Origin: CAG-791 sp963596015
GTDB lineage: Bacteria > Bacillota > Clostridia > Lachnospirales > Lachnospiraceae
Assembly: GCA_963596015.1 (NCBI GenBank)
Contig: CAVBJS010000005.1
Span: forward strand, 1-64,000
Reading direction: 5' to 3'
Length of the DNA: 64,000 bases
A program made the position numbers and the translations under genes. Positions within the stretch are counted from its first letter, which is position 1, and each line of letters begins with the position of its first letter. Shown here piece by piece: positions 16,301-24,650 of the stretch. The notes under the pieces were generated by a model. That model searched no databases and was not told the origin of the DNA. It saw nothing but the letters and a program-made list of their open reading frames with translations.

Positions 16301-17930
16301 GGTGCCGTTAGTTACCATGCAGATCGACAAGATCCCGCTGACCATCAACCAGAAGGTAGATAAGAAGGCACTGCCGAAGCCGGAGGTAAAGAAGGCCGGC
16401 TATGAGGCACCTTCTAACAAGGCAGAGGAGGATTTCTGCACCATCTTCAGCCAGATCCTGGGGGTGGAAAAAGTAGGCGTGGCCGACGACTTCTTCGAGC
16501 TGGGCGGCAGCTCCATCAGCGCCATGCGGGTGGTAGTGGCAGCCAATCAGTTGGGCTATGCCATCGTTTATCAGAATGTCTTTGAAAACACTACTCCCAG
16601 AATGCTGGCAGCCTTTGCCGGCGGGGAGAGTGTGACAGCAGCTGCCGGGGAAGAGAAAGTGCAGACGGCAGCGCCGGAAAGTACCGGAGGCGGAGATTCC
16701 TTCTACGGCCTCGGCACCACAGAGATCGGACGGGACGGCTACGATTATCACGACATCAATGCCCTGCTCCGGGGTAATACGGTGGAGGCCTTCCGAAAGG
16801 GACAGCAGCAGGTATTGGGAGATGTGCTGCTGTGCGGTGCCACAGGCTATCTGGGCATCCATGTATTCCGACAGCTCCTGGATAAGACCGACAGCAGGAT
16901 CTACTGCCTGATCCGTGGGAAAAAAGACCAGAGTGCGAAACAGCGTTTCCAGGCACTTTTGCAATATTACTTCGGCGAAGACTGTGAGGAACTTTTCGGC
17001 ACCCGCATTTTCGTGATAGAGGGGGATGCCATGGAAGCTTCCGCACTGGCAGATCTGCGGATCGAGGCGCAGGAGGTTACTGTCATTAACTGCGCAGCCA
17101 GCGTCAAGCACTTCGCAAAGGGCGATGAGATCGAGAGAGCCAACCTGGGTATCGTACAAAACCTCATCGACTGGTGTCAGAAGAATAATGCACGGCTGGT
17201 ACATGTTTCCACGGAGAGCATCTTCGGACATCCCACTGCGGGCGTGCCCAGAGACGGCCTTATTTACGACGAGCATATGCTTTATGTGGGACAGATCTAT
17301 GAGGATAACCAGTATGTCCGCTCCAAATTCCTGGCAGAGAGACTGATCTATGAAAAGATCCTGAAGGAAGACCTCAATGCCAAGGTGCTGCGGGCAGGCA
17401 ATCTGGCCCCCAGAGAAAAGGACGGCCATTTCCAGATCAATGCCGGATCCAATAACTACATGAACACATTAAAGGGCTTTGCCCTTCTGGGACTGGTGCC
17501 CTATGAGGTGGCAGTAACAAGCACGGAGTTCTCTCCCATTGACAAGGTGGCAGAGGCAGTAGTGCTGTTGGGACAGACCCCCCGGGACTGCGTATGCTTC
17601 ATGATGAGCAATAACCACAGACCACTGATGGGAGATGTGGTAGAGAGCATGCGGGAGCAGGGATATGAGATCCGGTATGCGGAGAATGAAGAATTCGCCC
17701 AGGCACTGCAGAAGGCTTTGCAGGATCCGGCTCTTTGCGATGCCATGAGACCCTTTATGGCTTATGCTACCAATGAGCAGGGCAGCAAGTCTTCCCTTGG
17801 CCTGGATGAACTGAGCGTTTCCTATACGACCCAGATCCTGGCCCGGTACGGCTTTAGCTGGCCGGTATGCGGAACGGCCTATGTGCACCGCTTCCTGGAG
17901 GTCATGGGCGGCTTAAAGGACGGGGAGTAA
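10392..17930 (+). CDS. Two-module NRPS, C-A-T-C-A-T-R, reductive release
   Basis: A 2512-residue peptide synthetase. C1 (about 1-430) has S-H-L-I-S-D-G with catalytic His126. A1 (about 434-925) has Y-T-S-G-S-T-G near 586. T1 carries its serine at 974 in an unusual G-L-T-S. A Ser/Ala-rich linker follows. C2 (from about 1081) has H-H-L-V-A-D-G with His1206. A2 is about 1505-2000. T2 serine is 2041 in L-G-G-S-S. The terminal reductase (about 2135-2512) has the NAD(P)H motif G-A-T-G-Y-L-G at 2149 and Y2308-x3-K2312. It should link two amino acids and release an aldehyde. A1's read pocket (D-A-V-T-L-G-A-I-C) resembles aromatic codes; A2's (D-V-S-T-V-G-G-C-G) is unfamiliar. A first C domain on a starting module suggests an N-acylated product. 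Confidence 0.95.
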   Translation: MNYTLLQNQLGIYGAEVLSKEDSDYNNEILTLLDPRVDPERLKAALDETVKAHPYMRSRLGHTPSQDVCLESHPEETFETKILDVPDIDDVKDSLDRHYDFFADCLFRIEIYRTPKGNYLYLNFSHLISDGWSFRVFFRDVSRAYQGQALTGEGEEIFALHRREEEDRAGAVYEEEKAWYLQEFAAYDETDSMPLPDRQEKEAVFRDRTFSLSVDAAAMAGLADKFHTTKGTIFMAAFALTLSAFSADDKVFFTTIYHGRQKEALKNTIGMLVRTLPVGISLNGLESTEALIGTMRQQLVKTRESKAYAFTDLSKDLGVKSDILFAYQEDFHNYELETGDCTVPAALMEKRAPGLSFCTQIFQKGACYEAACTYPAHLYSEGLIGHFLEAFDHILGELLTKDKVEEIEICGKEQIRALDQFNPASFDANMGQQDILTLFKKNVEKYPSMTALVFKEKQYTFKELDEMTDKLGAVIYEQVQEAGVEGQPVVSILISRNENMVITPLAAMKAGCAFQPLDPAYPAERLNFMVKDAAAALVIEEPCYSTVLEEYTGRRLSTDRLEEIFKGQTPEVTLPGVSPEDAMILLYTSGSTGVPKGVILEQRNIATWCGWYGSYLDLEPGDAMACYASFGFDAHMVDIYTALTGAKTVHIIPEEIRLDLIALNRYFVEHNVRSTMITTAVAFQFASNIQKTSLKYLLTGGEKLASLEPPTEYTLINAYGPTETTICVTAKKVLEKENNIPIGAGYDTNRLYVVDRHLHRLPVGAPGELLVAGPQVGRGYLNRPEKTAEVFIEDPFTAEENPLFSRCYRTGDIVRWRENGEIEFVGRRDHQVKIHGYRIELKEVESVIREFEGIKDATVQAFDDPNGSKFIAAYICADTPVDIEAMNAFIAERKPAYMVPYVTTQIERIPYNVNQKVDKNALPKPELKAKAGSQSASAAPLNVLEQEIKALLTELLGAEEFGVTDELTAIGLTSINSIKLAAILYNTYGISLNAFDLLDGATLQTIENAILDQWMKKQEKAEQSDSSDGPVSCASSSASSSASALDAGVGTAAKNAENDRCGNTESENKGSKDNKITVADCAPLSFAQQGVYSECLANPESTFYNIPSCLTLPEGTKQEDVIGALEQLTAAHPALASHFVADDTQTILHARLSDFAWDIPVLTMSAEEFAAYKKEFVKPFDLEKGPLCRFVLVQADRLYLLMDVHHLVADGASVDLMLRELCRALDGESISPESYTSFDFAREQHLEEENERFFDQVMAGVEEASQLIPDVYEKDKPHTEGQAKEEIDLAPVNAYARAHGITPAAVYLAASFLATGRYICEDHVAIATISSGRSNVRIAGTVGMFVNTLPLSSKLDPEEKAEDFIRRSAELFVGVIRHENHPFAAIAAKYDFKPQISYAYQVGVLGQYETSLGSLKSEDLSPDRAKLPISIQIFGEEGKQGTVQVNYDAALFSEAFAKGFAHSIAVAAKQLISLDKVGDVSLTEKEDWAKLDGYNQPMRLDFDPQDSVVSKFKKIAAQFPEKEAAVYKEKSYTYKELDQVTDRLAACIYEKVSRVTGKSDLAEQVVSVIIGRSEHVFLLPLAILKAGCGYEPLDPSYPQERLNFMVQDAGASLLIAERELAPLVNEYQGEVLYVDELDDAAAALTRYTLPEAPGPHDLMIMLYTSGSTGTPKGCQIEHGNMVAFAYGSNHEGFYTTDGRTASFASFGFDVCMSDTFCTLLNGATLCVIPEDVRMNLNELAAYFDEAGITQVLLTTQVGVQFVQNYPQMKTLRFLVMGGEKLPALDPSALNYTIINGYGPTENCCGVSLFPIRFWEPNVPIGKPMVTIAGYVLDKSGHRLPAGAAGEFCLCGPQVTRGYLNRPDKTAEAYTQSPYSEFRMYHTGDIVRYREDGNVEFVGRKDGQVKIRGFRVETKEVEAVIREYPGITDATVQAYSYDNGGKYLAAFIVSKETVEIESLDQFIKDRKPAYMVPLVTMQIDKIPLTINQKVDKKALPKPEVKKAGYEAPSNKAEEDFCTIFSQILGVEKVGVADDFFELGGSSISAMRVVVAANQLGYAIVYQNVFENTTPRMLAAFAGGESVTAAAGEEKVQTAAPESTGGGDSFYGLGTTEIGRDGYDYHDINALLRGNTVEAFRKGQQQVLGDVLLCGATGYLGIHVFRQLLDKTDSRIYCLIRGKKDQSAKQRFQALLQYYFGEDCEELFGTRIFVIEGDAMEASALADLRIEAQEVTVINCAASVKHFAKGDEIERANLGIVQNLIDWCQKNNARLVHVSTESIFGHPTAGVPRDGLIYDEHMLYVGQIYEDNQYVRSKFLAERLIYEKILKEDLNAKVLRAGNLAPREKDGHFQINAGSNNYMNTLKGFALLGLVPYEVAVTSTEFSPIDKVAEAVVLLGQTPRDCVCFMMSNNHRPLMGDVVESMREQGYEIRYAENEEFAQALQKALQDPALCDAMRPFMAYATNEQGSKSSLGLDELSVSYTTQILARYGFSWPVCGTAYVHRFLEVMGGLKDGE

Positions 17931-17972
17931 AGGAAGGAAAGTAAAGGGCGAGAGGTAAGAGGAAACACAACC

Positions 17973-20900
17973 ATGAATTTACTGTTTCATGAACATTTTT
18001 CCGGGCTGGCTAAGGCAACGCCGGCCCACCCGGCGCTGTGTGATGAGCAGGGAACATTGACTTATCGGGAGGCGGATGAGCTGACCAATGCGCTGGCCGC
18101 CTCCCTTAAGGAGGCAGGCCTTGGTGCCGGGGAGGCAGTAGCCATCTTTGTCTCCAGACAAAAGGAGATTCTGGTAGGGGCCATAGCGGTCATGAAGGCG
18201 GGCGGTGTGTACCTTCCGTTGGATGAAGGGTACCCGGACGAGAGACTTTCCTACATGATGGAGGATGCAGGGGCGCGGTTTGTCCTTGCGGATCGTACGC
18301 TGGCAGAGGAGAGGAAAGAGGCTTTTGCCGGCCGGCAGATCTTTTATTTTGACCAGGCGAGGCCGCTGCCTGTTTTTACACCGGTGTCCCGGTGCGCCGA
18401 TGATCCGGTGATGATCCTCTATACCTCCGGCACCACGGGAAAACCCAAGGGCGTGGTGCACCGCCACGCCCTTTTGCAGAATGTCAATGACTGGACGGCC
18501 AATCATGAGGGACTTACTTTTTCCGAAGACAGCCATATGGGCATCATGTCCGGCTTTACCTTTGTGGCCACCAATGTCTTTATGTTCGGCACCTTGCAAA
18601 GAGGCGGAACAGTACATATCGCCCCAAATGGGGTGAAGCAGAATATCGATGTGCTCTATGCCTATATCAGGGAAAAGGGCATCACCCACATTTTTATGCC
18701 CTCCAGCCTGACGGCGGCCATGGCAGAGGAATATGATCTTAGCGGCATCACCCTTTTTGCCGGCGGCGAAAAGATGCGCAATTTCACGCCCTGTTCCCGG
18801 GAGACCAGAGTCTACAATATGTACGGCAGCACGGAGCTGGCTACCATCTTTTCCATACGGGTTCACGGGGATGAGACCATTATGCCCATCGGCTATCTGA
18901 CCAAGGGAGACCATGCCCTTTTGATGGATGAGGAGCTGCATCCCGTGAAAGAGGGAGAGACCGGGGAGTTGCTGCTGTGTGATCCCCGGATGTCCCATCA
19001 GTACCTGAATCTGCCGGAGCAGACGGCGGCCAAGTGGATAGAGATAGACGGCAAGCTGTATTTCCGCACGGGAGACCGGATGCGCCGGGATGAAAAGGGC
19101 ATTTACTATATCCTGGGACGCATGGACAATATGGTAAAGCTGCGGGGCTTTCGCATCGAGACAGGTGAAGTGGAGACCCAGGTATCCAAGACCTTTGCAG
19201 AGTTGGGCATGGCGGCCGGGCAGGTAGTGGTGGTACTGCGGACCGTCAACGGTATCGATCATCTGGCATGCTATTATGAGTCGACAGAAACCTTTGATGA
19301 GAAAAAGGTTACAGAGGCCCTGGCCAGGTTCCTGCCCTCCTATATGATGCCGGATCTGTGGACAGCGGTAGAAGCCATGCCCCGGAATGCCAATGGCAAG
19401 GTGATCCGTGCAGAGCTGCCGGAGCCTGCCCTGCAGCTGCATTTTCTGGGGGCTATCTACAGCGAAGCTGAGCTGCGGGTGGTGGAGGCAGCATGTGCCG
19501 TATTGCATTTAGAGGGTGCCGTCGATCCGGACGATAGCTTTGTACAGCTGGGGGGAGATTCCCTGCGGGCCATGGAACTTGCTTCTATGCTGGGAGAGCA
19601 GGGTATCCGGATCAGCGGGGCTAAGATCCTGGCCCTTGATTCTCTGCGTGAGATCGCCCGGGCGGCGCAGATCCACTATGAAAGACTCTGGACAGTGGAA
19701 GAGTACGAGAGAGTCAAATATGCCTACCTGGCCCATGGAGAGCATATCTGTCAGGTATTGCCCTTAAGTGCCAAACAGGATGATCTGCTTTGTCAGCAGT
19801 TGATCCATCCTGACAGACTGGTATCCGATAATCGGTTTTTCTTTGCATTGGAGAGTCGGTTGAGGGAAGAGGATCTGCGGCAGATAATGGATACGTTGAC
19901 GCAGGACCACCCCGAGATGCGGGCCTCGGTAGCCTGCCGGGATGTATCCGTCTTTCAATGTGTCATCACGGACAGGAAGATCCCTATTACCATGATCCAC
20001 AGCCGGGAAGCGGACATTGCGGCGGCCTATGCAAGGCTGTGCAGGGAAGAAGAGACAAAACCCTTTGACTTGCAATTTTCGCCTATGTTCCGGGTAAGCT
20101 GCCTGGATAGAAGTGATGGGCCATCCTGCCTGTTGGTGACGGCCAATAAGGCGGCCTATGAGATGCCTGTACTGCGCAGACTCTTTGCCCGGATGATGGA
20201 GCTGTTGCAGCACTTTTACCCGGAGGATCAGGAGATCGCATCCTGGAAGGAGCTTTTCGTGCAGGCTGTGGAGACAGACCGGGAAGGCTTTGGGGAAGAA
20301 GGAAAAGAATGGCAGGAAGGACATCAGGCAGAGGATCTGTCTGTGCCCGGCCGGGGAGAGGATAAGGAAATCTTTATCTATTCTCATAAACCGGAGAAGA
20401 AGCTGTTCTTCGTCCATACCGGCAATACCGGCAGCAGTGCCTACTACCAACTGGCCCAAAGGATCAAAGAGGACTACAGCTTTGCAGTGGTGGAACCCTA
20501 TAATCTCTATCACAGAGAGGATATACGTCATGGTATCCCTCAGATCGCGTCCAGATATATCGAGATCATAAAGAAATATCAGCCCCAGGGGCCTTATATC
20601 CTGGGAGGTTGGTGCTACGGCGGCGTGGTGGCACATGAGATGGCCTGCCAGCTGGAGGAGCAGGGAGAAAAGGTGGAGCAGTTGATCCTGCTGGATGCCC
20701 ATGCGCTGGCCAGTCAGGAAATGCGGCAGCTGGCGGCACCTATGCAGGCCGGCGTGGGCCGCAGCTATTTTGAGACCTGCCCCCTCTTTAAGGAACTTCG
20801 GGAAAACGGCATGCTGGAGGCGGTAGTTGAGAATGCTGCCCAGGTCACGGCGGACCTCAATGCCCATGTGCCGAAGATATATCACGGGGCAGTGACTTAC

Positions 20901-21107
20901 TTTAAACCGGAGCATACCCCGGCAGCGGCAGAGGGAGAAGTGCTGCAGTATTGGCAGGAAATGATGAAAAAGCAGGCGGGAAATTATGAGAATTACTGCG
21001 AAAAGGATAAGCTGACAGTAACCCTGACCCCCAGAGAGCACGATGAGATGATGGAGCCGGATTCTTTGGATATCATCGTACCAAAGCTCCATGAGGTACT
21101 GGACTGA
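17973..21107 (+). CDS. NRPS protein A-T-(degenerate C)-TE
   Basis: A 1044-residue companion synthetase 42 bp after the first. The A domain (about 1-490) has Y-T-S-G-T-T-G-K-P-K-G. At the place of the amino-binding Asp it has Val198 (F-T-F-V-A), so it may activate an acid without an alpha-amino group. The T domain serine is 530 in L-G-G-D-S-L. Residues about 585-770 resemble only the first half of a condensation domain and lack HHxxxDG. The thioesterase (about 795-1044) has G-W-C-Y-G with Cys881 in place of Ser, plus likely Asp908 and His1023. A role as acyl starter loader for C1 of the first protein is inferred. The TE could release, edit or transfer. Confidence 0.93.
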   Translation: MNLLFHEHFSGLAKATPAHPALCDEQGTLTYREADELTNALAASLKEAGLGAGEAVAIFVSRQKEILVGAIAVMKAGGVYLPLDEGYPDERLSYMMEDAGARFVLADRTLAEERKEAFAGRQIFYFDQARPLPVFTPVSRCADDPVMILYTSGTTGKPKGVVHRHALLQNVNDWTANHEGLTFSEDSHMGIMSGFTFVATNVFMFGTLQRGGTVHIAPNGVKQNIDVLYAYIREKGITHIFMPSSLTAAMAEEYDLSGITLFAGGEKMRNFTPCSRETRVYNMYGSTELATIFSIRVHGDETIMPIGYLTKGDHALLMDEELHPVKEGETGELLLCDPRMSHQYLNLPEQTAAKWIEIDGKLYFRTGDRMRRDEKGIYYILGRMDNMVKLRGFRIETGEVETQVSKTFAELGMAAGQVVVVLRTVNGIDHLACYYESTETFDEKKVTEALARFLPSYMMPDLWTAVEAMPRNANGKVIRAELPEPALQLHFLGAIYSEAELRVVEAACAVLHLEGAVDPDDSFVQLGGDSLRAMELASMLGEQGIRISGAKILALDSLREIARAAQIHYERLWTVEEYERVKYAYLAHGEHICQVLPLSAKQDDLLCQQLIHPDRLVSDNRFFFALESRLREEDLRQIMDTLTQDHPEMRASVACRDVSVFQCVITDRKIPITMIHSREADIAAAYARLCREEETKPFDLQFSPMFRVSCLDRSDGPSCLLVTANKAAYEMPVLRRLFARMMELLQHFYPEDQEIASWKELFVQAVETDREGFGEEGKEWQEGHQAEDLSVPGRGEDKEIFIYSHKPEKKLFFVHTGNTGSSAYYQLAQRIKEDYSFAVVEPYNLYHREDIRHGIPQIASRYIEIIKKYQPQGPYILGGWCYGGVVAHEMACQLEEQGEKVEQLILLDAHALASQEMRQLAAPMQAGVGRSYFETCPLFKELRENGMLEAVVENAAQVTADLNAHVPKIYHGAVTYFKPEHTPAAAEGEVLQYWQEMMKKQAGNYENYCEKDKLTVTLTPREHDEMMEPDSLDIIVPKLHEVLD

Positions 21108-21155
21108 CAGCAGGTGAAGAGAGACAGGGAGAGTGGACCTGCGGGCTGTGTGCAC

Positions 21156-21782
21156 TTAGTCCTCATCCAGATCGGCGATCATTTTTACCTCGCTGACTGC
21201 TAAGGCAAGCTGCAGCTTATTTTCCAGTCCGGTTTTTTGCAGCATGTTGGTCACATGAAACTTGACGGTGGACATTTCTATGCCCATCTCCGATGCGATG
21301 CGGGGGTAGGACAGACCCCGGAGCAGGTAGCGCAGCACTTTCAGCTCTGTTTTAGTAAATTCTGTACTTTTCGCCATACCGATCCGGACAGGCGGCGGTG
21401 CATCGGGAAAGATGTGCTCGCCGGCCATTGTCCGCCCCACGATTTCCATCAGGCGGTTTTCCGTAGAATCCTTGTACCACAGACTGTCTGCCCCGGCTGA
21501 TCTGGCATTTTCCAGAACTGCGCTGTCGATCAGCGAGGTCACGACGATGATCTTGATCTTGGGATACATGTCCTTGATGTTTCGGACGGCTGTCAGGCCG
21601 TTCTCCCGGTTTTGTGTCTGCACATCCATCAAGACAAGGTCCACCGGGGTGCTCCGGCAGATCTCGACGGCCTGCTTTGCGCCCGGAATAGACGCGACGA
21701 TCTGATGTCCGTCATCCACCGGAAAGTAGCTTTCCAGCAGACTGCGGATCATGGGCTGATCTTCAACGATCATTACTCTCAT
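21156..21782 (-). CDS. NarL/FixJ-type response regulator
   Basis: A 208-residue regulator with a receiver domain (acidic pair E7-D8, phosphorylated Asp53 in V-L-M-D-V, Thr in V-V-T-S) and a LuxR-type helix-turn-helix at the C-terminus (L-S-Y-P-R-I-A-S-E-M-G-I). An ATG at 21845 exists, but AAAAGGAGG is correctly spaced only from 21782. The start overlaps the upstream kinase gene by 20 bp. It probably controls its own locus or the adjacent NRPS genes, with which it is convergent. Confidence 0.92.
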   Translation of the reverse strand: MRVMIVEDQPMIRSLLESYFPVDDGHQIVASIPGAKQAVEICRSTPVDLVLMDVQTQNRENGLTAVRNIKDMYPKIKIIVVTSLIDSAVLENARSAGADSLWYKDSTENRLMEIVGRTMAGEHIFPDAPPPVRIGMAKSTEFTKTELKVLRYLLRGLSYPRIASEMGIEMSTVKFHVTNMLQKTGLENKLQLALAVSEVKMIADLDED

Positions 21783-22731
21783 GGGCAGGTACCTCCTTTT
21801 CCGGAAGTGTGAGAAGAAGTTTGAAGTAAGGTGTACTTTGAACATACATTGCGCCGCCGGCTTCTGTTACGCGGCGCCGCAGCATGGAAAGGCCGCCGCC
21901 CTCCCGGATCTCCTCCTTCGGCGGCACACCGTTGTTGGTCAGAATAAGCGCTGCATGTCCCAAGCGCTGCTTAAAGTGCACATACAGCTCCGTGCCGTCG
22001 GCATGGCGAACACAGTTCGCCGCACATTCGGTAATGGCCAATGCCGCCAGTGACCGCATGGAAGGCATATCAGAGACCTCCCCTTCTATCAGTACACGAA
22101 CGCCCATTTCACTGCTTTTGCCGATGGCAGTTTCCAGCGAGTCAGATGCAGCGCGCATCTGATTGGAGCGGTAAAGTACAGCAATGGCCTGTTCAAAAAG
22201 TGCCGCACTTTCTTTGAGCGATGAAAGTCCGCTTGGCCTCTGCAGTGCCCGCCGTGCGGCCAGGATGCTATGTCCGATGTCATCATGGACCCGCTGTTTC
22301 ATCGCAAGGGTCTCTTCTTCGCGGATGATCTCCGGCATCTGCTCAAAAATTCTCCGCAGCCGGTCATTGGCCTCGGCAAGCTTTGTATTTTCCTCGTTCA
22401 GTTCGGACTGCCGCTGCATCAGCTGTGTCACATCGGTGGCGGTGACCTGTGTATATCGAACCCCTGCTTTTGTGGTGACCTGCTCCTGGGAAAAGCGCAG
22501 CGCACTGCCGTCCGGAAAACGAAAGATCCCAAGCTTCGGTTCCAGACAGTATATACCTTCAGGTGGCGTTTGCAGGGCGGTTTCCAGTTCGGTAAGGGTC
22601 TGCACGCCATTTCTTTGCAAAAGGCTTGCTATGGCGAGCATTCGGTGGTTGATGAGCCGCACGATACCGTTTGTGTCAAAAAAGCAGACTGCAATGGGAA
22701 GGTGGTCAAAGCTTTCCTTGATCTTGTCCAT
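21763..22731 (-). CDS. Soluble PAS sensor histidine kinase
   Basis: A 322-residue cytoplasmic kinase. An N-terminal PAS-like domain (about 5-105) is followed by a coiled coil, then a HisKA_3-like helix with the phosphoacceptor His149 in R-V-H-D-D-I-G-H-S. The ATPase domain follows, with the N box T-E-C-A-A-N-C-V-R-H-A and G box G-G-G-L-S-M-L. No membrane segment is visible. Its start overlaps the end of the membrane receptor gene upstream (26 bp) and its end overlaps the regulator, so all three are coupled. The signal most likely comes from the membrane partner. Confidence 0.88.
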   Translation of the reverse strand: MDKIKESFDHLPIAVCFFDTNGIVRLINHRMLAIASLLQRNGVQTLTELETALQTPPEGIYCLEPKLGIFRFPDGSALRFSQEQVTTKAGVRYTQVTATDVTQLMQRQSELNEENTKLAEANDRLRRIFEQMPEIIREEETLAMKQRVHDDIGHSILAARRALQRPSGLSSLKESAALFEQAIAVLYRSNQMRAASDSLETAIGKSSEMGVRVLIEGEVSDMPSMRSLAALAITECAANCVRHADGTELYVHFKQRLGHAALILTNNGVPPKEEIREGGGLSMLRRRVTEAGGAMYVQSTPYFKLLLTLPEKEVPAHESNDR

Positions 22732-24385
22732 ATGTTTCTACTCCACCCGACTTTTTCGTTTTACAGAGAATATATTGTAAGTCGTCCTCGTCCTGCATCC
22801 ATTCCAGCGCAGGAAACCGCTCCTTTAAGCTGCTGAGGGATTCCTTACAGGATACGCAGATATTAACCTCGATATGATCCCTGATCTCAGCAGAGAGCAG
22901 CAGTGATCGCAAGGACTCCAGTCCTGTCTCCACGACGGCTTCAAACAGGTCATAGATCTGCATCGCCTGCTCCATAGCCAGCAGGATCTCCCCGTCTATG
23001 AGCGCTCTGCATTCCACACCGTACAGGTTCAGGCTCTCTATGGACTCATTAAAGCACAGCCGAAGCTCCTGCAGGGAGATCACACCCCGCTGTGTACCGA
23101 CAAAGATCAGATTATTTCTCCGTTTGATATAGGTTCCGATCACGATAGCCTGGGCGAGAAGCCTTCCGGCTGTGTCCTCGTCCGCTGTTCTCTGTATGGC
23201 GGTAAGGCGCCCCTGCAGCATCGCGATCTGCCGGGAGGTCTGCACTTCCATCATGTCATACAGGCGGTTTTCCTCCGAAAGTCGCAGATGTTTTTCCCGC
23301 TGTGCGTTTTCTGCCGTCAGAACGTTGCCCATGTCACGCAGTTCTTCCTGTGTCAGCTCCAGTGCCTCGCGGAGTCGGTTCAGCTCGGAAACATCCTCTT
23401 CCCAGAACACCCAGCCATTGTGCAGCGAATGTCGCTTCAAAAGCGTGTCGGCATCCGGCATGACGGTATCTGCATCCATCTGGCGCAGCGTATCCTGTGA
23501 TATCGGCTCGCCCATTGCGGCGGAGATATGTTGCGGGGAAAAGTCTGCATCTGTGATCTGAACCGGCAGCAGGGTTGCCTCCAGCAGTTCATCGTATCCC
23601 GTGTTGGATTGGATCAGACCGCACCGGATGCATCCTTCAAAGACGGCGCAGATCAGCAGGCAATGGGTGACGGTCATGTCGCCTGCCAAAAGCAGGATGA
23701 AGCGGACGCCGCGTATGTATGCGGTGGTATAGAGCAAAGACAGACCGAGTGGGAGCAGCGGCAGCAGGAGGATGGTCTTGCTCTGGGGGATGCGACATTT
23801 CTTCAGCATTACAGCGAAAGAAAAAAACGCACATAGTATTATCCACAGCAGAACGATGTAATAACCTGCCTCATAGCGATATTCAGTGTCCGTCATAACG
23901 CCGGAGGGGAAAGAAAACACGTCCCGGTGCAGGTCGTTTGTCAGGACAAGGAGAAGCAGGAGCGCCGACGGTGCATAAAGCAGCTTCGTCCAAAGGGGCA
24001 GCCGGTAATTTTCCGCTTTACCCAGCGACATACTTACAAACAGAGCCACAACCGGGATGAACAGCATGGGAAGATAGTACCAATACCAGAGCCAGCGCTT
24101 GATATCCATGCTGTCGATCGAATGTTTGATAACTTTAAGCAGCATCCACAATGCCATCATCACTATGATCGTCAGCAGATACCGCCGCACCTGTGTCTGA
24201 ATGATGCGGGTGCGGATCGAAACGCCCCAGGCCGTCAGCAGACAGATATGGATCGTGCCGCGCAGCAGCAAAGCATTCGGAGGGAGTATACCGCTTTGTG
24301 TAAGATATTGCAGGCTTGCAGCAAACGCCATAAGCGGCAGTACGATCAGCGCCGCGAGTATGCTTCTTTGTGTCGCCCTGCTCAT
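22706..24385 (-). CDS. 7TM receptor with decayed histidine-kinase C-terminus
   Basis: A 559-residue membrane protein. Seven hydrophobic segments (roughly residues 8-260) match the 7TM region found at the N-terminus of some histidine kinases. A PAS-like region, a long coiled coil (about 340-410) and a kinase-shaped C-terminus follow. The dimerisation helix has no evident phosphoacceptor His. Where the ATPase N box should be, the sequence reads Y-D-L-F-E-A-V-V-E without the key Asn, and no clear G box follows. It is therefore read as a pseudokinase that passes a signal to the soluble kinase beside it. Start 24385 is chosen over 24406 because GGAGGGG lies just before it. Confidence 0.75.
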   Translation of the reverse strand: MSRATQRSILAALIVLPLMAFAASLQYLTQSGILPPNALLLRGTIHICLLTAWGVSIRTRIIQTQVRRYLLTIIVMMALWMLLKVIKHSIDSMDIKRWLWYWYYLPMLFIPVVALFVSMSLGKAENYRLPLWTKLLYAPSALLLLLVLTNDLHRDVFSFPSGVMTDTEYRYEAGYYIVLLWIILCAFFSFAVMLKKCRIPQSKTILLLPLLPLGLSLLYTTAYIRGVRFILLLAGDMTVTHCLLICAVFEGCIRCGLIQSNTGYDELLEATLLPVQITDADFSPQHISAAMGEPISQDTLRQMDADTVMPDADTLLKRHSLHNGWVFWEEDVSELNRLREALELTQEELRDMGNVLTAENAQREKHLRLSEENRLYDMMEVQTSRQIAMLQGRLTAIQRTADEDTAGRLLAQAIVIGTYIKRRNNLIFVGTQRGVISLQELRLCFNESIESLNLYGVECRALIDGEILLAMEQAMQIYDLFEAVVETGLESLRSLLLSAEIRDHIEVNICVSCKESLSSLKERFPALEWMQDEDDLQYILCKTKKSGGVETYGQDQGKL

Positions 24386-24650
24386 ATCATCCCCTCCGTT
24401 GTGCAAGTACTGTTTTCATTATGATACCATGCGGGTATAAAAAGGCAATGCCGCCTGCTGCTCCCACACGGAAGAGAGAATGGAAAAAATGCTACTATTC
24501 AGATGCCGGTCAGGCGATAGAAACCGCCGCTTGGTCGTGGATTGAACAGCAACAAAAAAATAATTACAGACCCTATCCGATCGGCGGGGGTATTTCGGAA
24601 GGCGTGCTGTTACGATAAACACAAACTGGGAAAGGTGGTGGTAAGAAAGC

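Noticed and set aside
16308..17429. Long minus-strand open frame inside the NRPS reductase
   Set aside because: It is a frame shadow of the NRPS, which has full domain motifs on the plus strand; the reverse product shows no recognisable domain and has no ribosome site.
17979..19508. 509-codon minus-strand open frame opposite the second NRPS protein
   Set aside because: It mirrors the A domain coding frame; composition (Cys, His, Gln rich) is typical of antisense frames.
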